Below, one piece after another: positions 51,576 through 61,709 of a stretch of 64,000 nucleotides of DNA; position 1 is the stretch's first letter, and every line of letters starts with the position of its first letter. The notes under the pieces are model-generated. The model was not told where the DNA came from. It searched no databases and saw nothing but the letters and a program-made list of their open reading frames with translations. The DNA is from Impatiens glandulifera (taxonomy: Eukaryota > Streptophyta > Magnoliopsida > Ericales > Balsaminaceae): NCBI RefSeq assembly GCF_907164915.1, contig NC_061866.1:50713113-50777112 (forward strand), read 5' to 3'. A program made the position numbers and the translations under genes.

Positions 51576-51773
51576 CTTATGAGTTTTACGCTAAAGGAAT
51601 GAAGGAAAGACACCGGTAGATAGAGATTTGGGAAGGAGTGAGAGTGTAATGTGAGAGTGAGAGTGAGAGTGAGGGTATGAGAGTGATGATCTTGATACAG
51701 CAGTAGTTGAATTAATAAATGAGTTTTCATTCTTGAATTGACATCAATACATACCACAGGTAGGGGCATTACA

Positions 51774-52395
51774 TGTTGCGAGGATATCTTCGTTTATGAA
51801 TAAACAAACATATAGTGAAGAAGATATCTTCGTCTCGTATATTAAAAATATGGATTGCACCAAAAAATAACATAAGAAGATATCTTCGTTTAGGATTTCG
51901 AAAATGTATAGTTGCGAGGATATCTTCGTTTATGATTTTAAAAACATATAGTGAAGAAGATATCTTCGTCTCGGATTTCCAAAATATGGATTGCACCAAA
52001 AATGAACATAAGAAGATATCTTCGTTTATCAATTTCAAAATTTTCAGTGAAGAAGATATCTTCGTCTCGTATATTAAAAATATGGATTGCACCAAAAAAT
52101 AACATAAGAAGATATCTTCGTTTAGGATTTTGAAAATGTATAGTTGCGAGGATATCTTCGTTTATGATTTTAAAAACATATAGTGAAGAAGATATCTTCG
52201 TCTCGGATTTCCAAAATATCGATTGCACCAAAAATGAACATAAGAAGATATCTTCGTTTATGAATTTCAAAATTTTCAGTGAAGAAGATATTACGGTTGC
52301 AAGTTTTTCAGTTTCATGATGTTGACAATATATCTTCGTTTAAGAATATTAAAACACACAGTTAAGAAAACATCCTCGTTTATGATTTTAAAAAA
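51774..52395. repeat. Array of GAAGATATCTTCG dyads
   Basis: About eleven intact and three degraded copies of a perfect palindromic core (AAGATATCTT, with GAGGATATCTTCG variants) spaced about 35 to 60 bp. A higher-order unit of 232 bp (136 + 96) is visible from repeated ATGGATTGCACC words at 51849, 51985, 52081 and 52217. It lies between the 5' end of the PMD-like gene and the 3' end of Ulp1 gene B. Open frames on both strands are by-products of the repetition. Confidence 0.88.
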
Positions 52396-52665
52396 ATCGG
52401 TACAAGAAGACACATCAAACATCAATACATTATAACTCCATACATTAAGATCTGAACTGCCTTCCATACATTAAGATCTGAATTGCATTATAAGTTATAA
52501 ATCAATATCAAACATCCATACATTAAAAATAGGTCAATTGACCTGTGTGAACATAAGAATTACTGTACAAGTATAATTCAGTATAACACATACAAAACCC
52601 TAATATCTTGATCTAATGGCAGTCTTTAACTTGAACCTATTGACATTGTGCTCAGACATAAGAAT

Positions 52666-55600
52666 TCAGTATAAATATTTTATCCTCAATGTACTCAAAG
52701 CTTCGTCGGCCTTCAAAAGAACAAGAGAAAGTATAAGAACATTTAAAATTGTTAAATGTCATAGAATAACATATAAAAAACACTCACATTATTTTCGTTG
52801 ATGTCACATGACCAACCCTTCATCTTTCCTCTATATGTTTCCATATGTCTCATTAAATATACACCGCAGTCGGTCTTGTTTGTTTGGTCTTGCCAAGGCA
52901 GCTTTGGGGCCGTTATCCTGTACATCTTAACCTTTTCGGCAAATCTTTGTATGCCTTGCCTTTCCAAGAAAGTCGAAAAACTATCGATTTGATTCCTCAA
53001 CTGGACATACTTGTCCAAAATTTTCATTCTAGGCGGACGACCGGAGTTGTCTAGGACATTTATTTGGGAGTCTTTAATATTCACACATACAAGAAAGAAA
53101 TGTCCAGAAGTGACGACAGGTAGGAATATCTGACAAAAGAACATAAACATTTGTTATTTTATGGCAGTCTCGTTACTTGGAATTGAGGGATATGTACATA
53201 CCAGGTCAGCGAAGATGATGTCTTCTTTTGTGACATGGTAGTTTCTCATGTCTTCTTCAAGGGATTGACAAAATAAGGTCCTATCATACTGCAGATTAAC
53301 CTGCAAAATAAGGGTGGAGACTCAAAGTCATGAACATTGAAGGATACATAGAACAAAACAAGAGAAGCACTTACATGTGAAATTGTTGAAAAACATATTA
53401 TTCGTGGTTCATGCCTTGGCAACCTACGGCATTTGAAGTGCACAATTATGGACCAAGCGTCCACAACTTCGCTCGCAATTTCACGCCCCATTTTCACTGT
53501 TTGAAATAGCTTACGGGTGATATTACCCGGTGCACCTACGTACAGAACGTCCCTGCAAAATACATTCATTTACAAGACCATAACTAACTAATTTCATATT
53601 TGAAATTCAGAGAGGCATGAGAGGTAACTTACATTGGAGGCAGGTCTTCATCGAACACAAAATCGGCTAATCTCTGTTCCTTGATGGTTATGTTGTGGTC
53701 CAACATATCTGCAACCTGTTGCATGTAGGGGGATCGAAGGTGCACAGGAATTTTCGTGAGCTTCCTCTTAGGATATTCTCTAATGTTGATGCATCCCCCC
53801 CCCATCACCTTCATCTTCATCTTCAGAAGATTCAACGGCATTAGAAGCCTCAACCTTTTCCTTGCCTTTAACCTGATCATTTGGTGCAACAGACTGAGCT
53901 TTGGGTTCCGCACCATGTTCCTTCCCTTCACCCTGATCATTTGGTTCAACATGTTGCGCTTTGGGTTCCTCAACCGGTTCCTTCCCTTCACTCTAATCAT
54001 CGTCTTCAAGAGTGGGTGTCTGCACTAGGGGTACCTCATCCGGTTCCTTGACTTCGCCATCAGGATCAGTTGGTTCAACACGGGGTGAGGCATCTTTGTT
54101 GGGAAGAACTGCATCCTCAGGTTCGTCCGGTTGAAAAGGGGGTGACTTGGCTTGAATGGGCTGAACTGCAGCCTGTAAATCTTCCAGTTCAACAAGGAGT
54201 GATTCATCGTCAATGTCCACACCTACATCCTCAACATCTTTCGGTTGAACAGGGAGTGACTGATCTTCAGTGTGCAGAACTGCATCATCGAGATCATTCG
54301 GTTCCACGTGATCCGAACGATTTTCTTCAGGGGGCATAACTGCATCCTCAGGTTCATCCGGTTGAAAAGGGGGTGACTTGGCTTGAATGGGCTGAAATGC
54401 AGCCTGTACATCTTCCTGTTCAACAAGGAGTGAGTCATCGTCAATGTCATGACCTACATCCTCAACATCTTTCGGTTGAACAGGGAGTGACTGATCTTCA
54501 TTGTGCAGAACTGCATCATCGAGATCATTCGGTTCCACGTGATCCGAACAATTTTCTTGATGGGGCATAACTGCATCCTCAGGTTCGTCCGGTTGAAAAG
54601 GGGGTGACTTGGCTTGAATGGGCTGAAATGCAGCCTGTACAACTTCCTGTTCAACAAGGAGTGATTCATTTTCAGTGTCCTCACGTACATCCTCAACAGA
54701 TTTCGGTTGAACAGGGGGTGACGGAGCTTCATTGGCCAGAACGGCAACATCGAGATCATTCTGTTCAACGTGATCTGATGGATTTTCTTCATTTGACATC
54801 ACTGCATCCTCAAAATCATTCACTTCAGCCTGTGCTGGTGGATTGTCTGCATGGTCCTCCACTGCAGTCTGACATGTGTAATCAACCCGGGGACTATTGA
54901 ATTTCAAGCCCGCACACTGTAAAGTGTCCCCAAGTGCATCCCTTGTAGGATCTTCCACACCTACATGAACCGGACCATCGATCACCACCTTCAAGTGTTT
55001 CATGAACCCTTCAGACTCTCTGAGGTTCTGGAAACCGGCCTCAAAAAAGGGCTTCAGATCGATGTTGCGTTTCTCCAACTCCCCTGATAGGTAATTCAGC
55101 TGTTGGGCTGTATCTTTAAAAGTTTGCAGGATTTTGGATGTCAACAACTGTACATTATGAAAAACAGACTTCATTAATCTTGAAAACAGGATAATAAAGA
55201 ACAATGGTAGTCAATTTATTGTTTCCACATACCTCATTATCGTCTTCTTTTACTTCAACCGAGTCAACTGGATTCTCGGGTTGTCTAACTGCTAGGCGCG
55301 CCCTTGCCCTGCCCAGCCCAAAACCACCGGCACGAACTTCTAAGTTGGTAAACTCTAACACGCTGACGTCATCCCAACAGGAGATAATTGGAAATTTTCT
55401 TTCGTAGGGGATACGTTCACCTTCCACAAAAACACCATCTAGGTAGCAAATCTGGAGTAAAGGAGTGGGAAACATGTTAGAAAATATTACATATCTATAA
55501 ATCATATATAAGAGAGGCAACAATACTTACCGATAAAAGGGTTATAGGTCCATCGAAATATGGATTTTTATCTTTACTGGCTTTTTCTTTCCAACTTCTT

Positions 55601-56806
55601 ACACTGTCAACCAATCGTTGTAGTGTAAAGTGGCACCAGTTCAGTTCCTTTATGTTATCAACCTCCATTAAGGATTTCAGAATTTTGAACCTGAAATGAA
55701 AAAAATACATTTGTCAGTATTCAAAAATACAATTAGATATATAATAGGTTTTAATACATGTTTACCTGGCTCGTGAATTTTGAACAGGACATAAAAAACT
55801 AGAGACAACAAAGACAACGAAGTCTATTTTGAAATCGTTGTCTGCACTTGTGTTACTTAATATCTTGGGGATCATAGAAAGTGTTTCGGGAGCTTTTGAG
55901 TCTTCCCCGGTCCATCTGGTCTTCCAATCCCTCAAGAAATTAAAATAATCAGGGTCCTTAGTCTTGTCCAACCCAACGGACTCGACTACGTTCATTGCCC
56001 CTCTAGGGAGGTTCATCACGAGCTGTACGAGATCTTCATCGATAAGGATCTCATCACCGTTGGCCAATACCAGAGAACTCTTATCCGGGTCAAAACATTG
56101 GATTACGTGTCTGGAAAAATGAGTCAGGCACTTGGAGACGCCCATTGTAAGAAGAGAACCAAACCCGATTTCCTTCACGGCTTCCCTCTGTTCTACGCTC
56201 AATTGAGGAATGAGTTGAGCGAGGCCATGAGGTGATGATCTGGTTAGAAATGTCAGTTTACGTTTCTTGCGGGTTTTGGTTGTTTGGGGAGATGGGGGAA
56301 ACTCTTCATCGAATGGGGTAGTAGACGGAGAAATATTAGTGGTTTCTGGGGGTGGTTCTGGTAACTCTTCATCGACTGTTGGAGTGGAGGTAGGAATAAC
56401 ATTTGGTTTTTTTTTAGGGGGAAAAGGTGGTGGTAAAATCTCATCAGTAACTGCAGCAACATCAGTAGCTTCGACAGCAACGGTGGAAACTGATTCAGCA
56501 GTCGATGACGACTTAGTATTCGTCTTCGGATTTCTCTTCCTCTTCCTTTCATAGGTCCTAGAAGTCATTAATTTTGGTGGGATAGCATAAATCAGTATTA
56601 TACGAAATAAATGGAATAAACATGTGTAAAATGAGTATAAACACAATAAGATGAACATACCTCTCTGGTTTAGTGCTGGGATTGACGGTGGATGCCGGAG
56701 TGGGTGCAGTTTCGTTTTCGTTTATGCTCCTACAAACTTGCAAGACGACCTCTCGGGAGTCGATGGGATGATCCACTTCCATGTTGTTGCCTTGGTTACC
56801 CGACAT
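52666..56806 (-). pseudogene. Ulp1 (C48) protease-like gene B of the MULE, one TAG and one +1 G
   Basis: Exons 56806-56661, 56557-55766, 55690-55531, 55451-55233, 55147-53633, 53552-53375, 53300-53202, 53129-52788 and 52710-52666. Without the extra base the frame would be about 1,164 codons, near gene A. The N-terminal domain is clearly paralogous to A (SVEQREAVKEIGFGSLLTMG; NWCHFTLQRLVDSV; DLPPM/DVLYVGAPGN). The middle is acidic, with three repeats of about 77 residues (SLPVQPKDVEDVG, QPIQAKSPPFQPDEPEDAV). The peptidase keeps His (SGHFFLVC), Asp (NVLDNSG), Gln and Cys (LPWQDQTNKTDCG). Lesions: TAG at 53993-53995, aligned with CAG in the neighbouring internal repeat, and a run of nine G (53795-53803 on plus as C) where eight keep frame. 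Both may be real or sequencing errors. Confidence 0.83.
54100..54830 (-). repeat. About 232-bp tandem repeat in Ulp1 gene B (acidic repeat)
   Basis: Three imperfect units of about 232 bp encode an acidic, Pro/Gln-containing block (VEPNDLDDAV, SLPVQPKDVEDVG, FQPDEPEDAV). Gene A has a basic Pro/Lys repeat at the same place between N-terminal domain and peptidase, so the two paralogues expanded unrelated repeats of opposite charge. Confidence 0.85.
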
Positions 56807-57318
56807 GTTCAGAAGAAATCCTTGTAGTATAAACGAAATATCTAGGGTTTCGACGTTCAGTGTTTGGATTATCGTCGGGAGATAGAGAGAGAAGAATATG
56901 AATAGTTGCTTATGAAAATGAAATTGAGGGACTATCCCGGCTTGTAGCGGGAAATTGAAATTATATCAACTAGTCATGGAAGCGAATAAATATTCGTTCG
57001 ATATCGTTAATTCATAAAAAAAAATTAAAAAAAAATGTAAAATGAAAACTATTCATAGAAGCGAAGATTTATTCGCGGAATGTAAATGCGCGGGTAAGTG
57101 AATTTACATGACAGGCAAGTTGGCTTCTCATGGGAGGGGAGGTGGTTTTACATGAACGTCAGGCTAAAATTATTTGAAAATAAGAAATCTTCGCTTTCAA
57201 TCGTCTACTCGAAAAAAAAAATTCAAGCGAATATTTGGTCGTTTACTGAATGTCAATTTAAATTAATTACATTAACATTTATTAATAAAAAAAAAAAAAA
57301 AAAAAACCCAAGGAATGG
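56807..57318. promoter_or_regulatory. Promoter side of Ulp1 gene B, with GCGAA dyads
   Basis: Non-coding. Contains GCGAATAAATATTCGT (56982), the perfect GCGAAGATTTATTCGC (57061-57076), further TTCGC words, and a poly-A run before the right terminal repeat. It is the likely upstream region of gene B. Confidence 0.5.
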
Positions 57319-58300
57319 AAGCGAAGATTTGTTCGGTTGCTGCATGTCATCTTCAATTAATTGAATTAATATTTAATAATCGGAAATATAAAATTCATGC
57401 CAGTTTGGTCTTCACATAAACGGGTAAGTGTCTTTACATGGTAGGCAAGCGGTCTTTACATGGGTGGGTAGGGGGGTTTTACATGAGGTTTTTATTAGAA
57501 TGAATTGAAGCAAATATATCTTCGCTCCAGAGAGTCTCGAGGCAAAAAAAATGAAATAAAAAAAAAATAGGAACAAAAAACTAGCCGGTAATTGAGGCGA
57601 AGATTTGTTCGGTTGCTGCATGTCATCTTCAATTAATTGAATTAATATTTAATAATCGGAAATATAAAATCCAGGCCAGTTTGGTCTTTACATAGACGGG
57701 TACATGTCTTTACATGGTAGGCAAGCGGTCTTTACATGGGTGGGTAGGGGGGTTTTACATGAGGTTTTTATTAAAATGAATGGAAGCAAATATATCTTCG
57801 CTCCAGAGAGACTCGAGGCAAAAAAAATGAAATAAAAAAAGTAAATAAAAATTCCTAGAAAATAAAAGATTGAATTACTTGAAGCGAATATTATATCGCT
57901 GCCTGTGTTATTTAATAAATTAAATTAATATTTAATAAACGTAAAGAAAATATGACTGTCAATTCGGTCTTTACATGGACGTGTAAGTGTATTTTCATGA
58001 ACGGCAGGCGTTCTTCTCATGGGTGGGTATGCGGGGTTTACATGAGGGTCATGGCAACGGGCGTGTAGATCAGAGCGAAGATATCTTATCTGGGTATTAT
58101 CTGAATATTATATTATTTCCTGGCGTTAACGGGCGCTTCCGTTAACGGCGTCTTGTGTGAACCCGGGCCTAAACCCGGATTCCGGATTCTCCCTCCCTCC
58201 GTCTCCTGCCCAAATTGATTTATTATTAAATTAATAATGCTGCAATCTGATTGGTCCGCCACAGGGGAACACGGCAATCGGTAGCAGAAGATCTGAACTG
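57319..58300 (-). repeat. MULE right terminal repeat
   Basis: Reverse complement of the outer 980 bp or so of the left end, ending GATCTGAACTG at 58300. It has about two of the 276-bp units (GAGGCAAAA starts near 57539 and 57816) against about four on the left, so the inverted repeat is asymmetric. Matches differ by few substitutions plus A/T-run lengths. Confidence 0.87.
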
Positions 58301-58309
58301 GTAAAATGA
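58301..58309. repeat. MULE target-site duplication, right copy (GTAAAATGA)
   Basis: Identical to 23658-23666, the nine bases before the left end of copy 1. The pre-insertion site would read AACCT-GTAAAATGA-ACCTC. It does not match the bases before copy 2's left end. Confidence 0.87.
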
Positions 58310-60985
58310 ACCTCTAAATAGTATTTAAAGCAAGGGATCAGGTACATTTCCATTTCTTCAGTTAATTAGTTTATTCTTGGCCTAATTTTTTAAAAAATGT
58401 GCAGAGAATAAAAAAGAAAAGACAACAACAGTGCCAAACCATTAGCAGACCCCACTAATTTATCGTCCATAACTAATTATGTAGGTCTATTCCTTATTTA
58501 TTTTTATATTATTGTTTAATTATTTGATATTCATTATGAATTAATTAAATAATAACTAAATAATGAAAAATCAAAATTAAACAAAGGAAGTAATATTTAA
58601 AAAAAAAAATGTAATCTTCAATTAAGGAAAAGTTTGATCATTATTTAATTTTTCATATTTAATTATTTTTATTTTGTTTTAAAGCTCTAAAAATCCTAAA
58701 ATTAACTTTATGTATATGTATATTTTTATATTTACTTATTGTAAATTAATATTTTAATACATGCCTATTAATATTTTAATTATGTTTAACATGAGTAGGA
58801 AAATGTCTCATGATTATTAGACTTATAATTTAAATATTTTCTTATAATCTTATTTTAATATATTAATGTTTATATTTATATGATCTCAATATTTCATTTA
58901 GTGACTAATGTCTATGAATTATGAATGATTAGCATTATTAGTATCATAGTATGTCTAAATATGTTTCAATTATATTTTTTTGAAAATTCATTGTGTATAT
59001 ACAATGATTTATGCTATTTTTTCAAATATTAATAAGATACGTTCTTAATATTAATGTTTAGTACGGTAGGATATGAAATTCCAAATGTTTAATATGTAAA
59101 ATGTAATAATATTTTTTAAAGTATTTTTCACATGTAACAAAACATTGAACTCATAAAAGAATTTCTAATTTTAGCGTGTATACGTTTCAATTATTTTCTT
59201 AATTTTTAAAAAAATTAGGTGGCGATTCTTTATTCGTAAGAGTATTCTTAATCGAAAAAAGTTAAAAAGACCTATGTCAACCTCCCATTAAAATCTCAAT
59301 CTCAGACGAGATTCGACGAGAATGTTAGTTATGAAGTTCATTATAAAGTATATATTTTCGCTTTATTTTTCGATATCATTAAAGAAATAAATTCCCCACG
59401 TAAAATAAATAAATAAAAGAGTAGTTTAAACGGTATAAGATCCTGAACGGTTTTATTGTGTACAATTTGAAATAACGCTTGATTGTGTTGGAATTTCAAC
59501 TTTCGATTCGAGTAGCTCCCGAGTTAAACATTGTTAGGTATTTTGACTTGAAATTACAGAAAATATAAAAGTATAATTTTACAAAGAAAATAAAATAAAC
59601 TATAATATACAAAAACGAAATCACCAAAATCAAATGTTGATTCCAATCCCTTAAAATAGTTATATTTTCTTCCTATTATGTGTTAAAACTTTTGAGACGA
59701 TTTTGTTTTAAGGTATAACGAATCTAGTAGTAGAATCAATACACAATGAACTTGACCAACTTACATAAATTATTAACAGGATCATAAAATTGTGTGAATG
59801 CACTATTAAAATAATCAATTTTTAATCAATCAAAGATTTATAATGTGATATTGAAAGTGAAAAACATTAAAGTTTATTTAGACTCAATGAAGGATAAGAT
59901 GATATAATTGTCTTTATTGCTATTGTGTTAAACAATAGATGAGAAAATGAGAATTATATCAAAAATAAATTAGTCAATAAACTAATTTCTCTAACTTATG
60001 AATACAGTTATTTAATGCAATCAATTACATTTTCATCAATTGCATTTGAAAAGTTTAATGTATCATTTCATTGGAAACTTTTTATTTCTATATTAATATT
60101 AATACCACATTTAATTGACTAATTCAATCAAAAACTTAATTCAAATATATCAATTTATTTGTATGCTAGTTAAATATATTTTACAAATAAGTTAAATCCA
60201 CTTAGGTTAATAAAAAACTAATAGCAAATAAGATTTGTTTTTTTTTATCTAGTAAAATAATTTGTTCAAACTTTAATCTTTATAACTCTAATTAAATCAT
60301 TTAGTTTAATCAACAAGACTATTACACTATCATGATTTATTCATGTATCATAAAAATGTTATATTTTACTATTTTTCTAATGTTGGATAAACTCATTAAC
60401 TCGATTTTATTATTGGACTCATTCATTCAATTTTATTATTGAATTCTCATTTACATTATATAATGAAAACCATCCTAGTCCAAATTCCAATTTACATAAC
60501 TAATAACTATCACATACATATCAACAATTAACAAACAAACTAATTATCAACAATCAAAAAGGTTAAACAAACCATTAGCAAATCTACACATTCAAGTTGA
60601 GAATCCATATAACAATGTGGTTGCATTAATTTAAATAGTTAACAAACCAATTTTGACAATTTCTATTGGAAAGTCATAAATCCAAAATTCACTCACAAAC
60701 TCATTAATTAACAAAATTCAATAGAATCCACTAACATTTCAAAGACACAAACTAACATAAAATTCAAAACTCATTAATTAACAGAATTATGATCATCCCT
60801 TCACAAATTAGTGTCAACCCTCAACAATCTCACAAATCACTCTCAACAATCTCACCAATCGAATTATTGTCGGGAAACTTTCGTTGGAACTGCATCAGAG
60901 TTATCAGTTGCGCGAAAGTCGCAGGCCACACCACATCAGAGCTGTGTCGAGAGCCCTCAGACCTGGGTAGGGCAAAATTCATAAG
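58310..60985. other. AT-rich intergenic region
   Basis: No gene is supported. The left edge is the continuation of the host site into which the MULE inserted. Stops are dense in all frames. Confidence 0.6.
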
Positions 60986-61155
60986 GATATGTTGTCTCAT
61001 AATATGAATCTATAATCCGAGTCCTTAGATATACCTCTGTTCAATTTACCTTATTTTATACATAAAATGTGATGGTTAACTCCAACATTTTATGGTAAAA
61101 TAAGGCGAGTTGAACAGGTACATCTAATAGCTCATATTATGAGACAGCAGATCTA
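60986..61155. repeat. Short inverted repeat (MITE-like or hairpin RNA candidate)
   Basis: Arms of about 70-80 bp around a loop near 61070-61084. Left arm words GTCTCATAATATGA, TAGATATACCTCTGTTCAA and ACCTTATTTTA pair with TCATATTATGAGAC, TTGAACAGGTACATCTA and TAAAATAAGG on the right, with scattered mismatches. No target duplication was established. Confidence 0.6.
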
Positions 61156-61709
61156 TATCCGCGAAAATGAGGAGACCTGTGCAAGGCCGTTGCTGTTGGG
61201 AGCTGCCAATTGGGTTGTCAATTTCGCCGTTCTGTGTCGGAAGAGATAAAAAGAAAAAAAATTATGCAGTAAGCTAACATTTTGAACCGGAAATTTTTAG
61301 GTTAGATTTTCTGACGAACCGTCCGGTCGGACCGTATTTTGACCGGTTCGAAAAATACTTAGAATTCGAAAAGACATTCACACGTTTCGCGGTCCGACCA
61401 GCCACACGCGTAAATTAAAACCCTAAGATAAAGAAGGGTTTGGCTTGATATTAGGTTTTCTTTTCTCTCTTGCAGTTTCATTCCTGAAACATTGACTGAC
61501 TTGCACTCCTAATTCTGATATCTTCTCCAATGCTGATAGGAGCCCATTGAAATTTCCAATTGCGATCGGATACTGGTTAGTTTTTCAACTTGCGACTTTC
61601 TCCGTTTGTTTCCCGGAAAGATTTATTACACAGACGGAAACCTCGAGAGACGAAGAAATTGGCAGGAACATCAATCATCAACAGTAATCGGAGACGGTGT
61701 ACTTTATCG
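61156..61709 (+). promoter_or_regulatory. Promoter and 5' UTR of the Cys/His-rich gene
   Basis: Contains a telo-box AAACCCTAA at 61418-61426, common near starts of plant housekeeping genes, followed by TC-rich leader sequence (61457-61475). An in-frame TTG-initiated extension to 61590 exists, but the first ATG in the frame, 61710, is preferred. Confidence 0.45.

Larger units (their letters stand above)
30052..57076. promoter_or_regulatory. Dispersed 16-bp dyad GCGAA-N6-TTCGC in the MULE non-coding DNA
   Basis: Perfect copies: 27341, 30052 and 30240 in copy 1 (equivalents 38978, 41692 and 41880 in copy 2), then 47557, 47711, 49381, 49535 and 57061. Near matches are at 30090, 30276, 30357, 56982 and in the terminal repeats (GAGCGAAGATATATTTGC). 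Half-site centres are 11 bp apart, about one helical turn, as expected for a dimeric DNA-binding protein. All lie outside exons and none was noticed in the host DNA of the window. The coordinates given span the set. Confidence 0.7.
35307..58300 (+). mobile_element. Giant Mutator-like element, copy 2, end to end (about 23 kb)
   Basis: Runs from CAGTTCAGATC at 35307 to the inverted GATCTGAACTG at 58300. Contents in order: left terminal repeat with about four units; tandem-BRCT gene (+); transposase (+, frameshifted); Ulp1 gene A (-, intact); a non-coding stretch with a duplicated block; a plant-mobile-domain-like gene (-); a dyad array; Ulp1 gene B (-, two lesions); right terminal repeat. Long inverted ends and the 9-bp duplication identify a MULE. 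Size and cargo are far above those of a typical transposase-only MULE, and Ulp1 genes are known cargo of Kaonashi and VANDAL-type elements. Near-perfect ends and open reading frames suggest a young insertion. Confidence 0.88.

Noticed and set aside
51815..52270. Overlapping open frames on both strands
   Set aside because: They are by-products of the dyad array and have repeat-derived, low-complexity translations.
51774..52395. CRISPR-like array
   Set aside because: Spacers are themselves repeated in a 232-bp higher-order unit, the repeat is palindromic, there are no cas genes, and this is a plant nuclear context.
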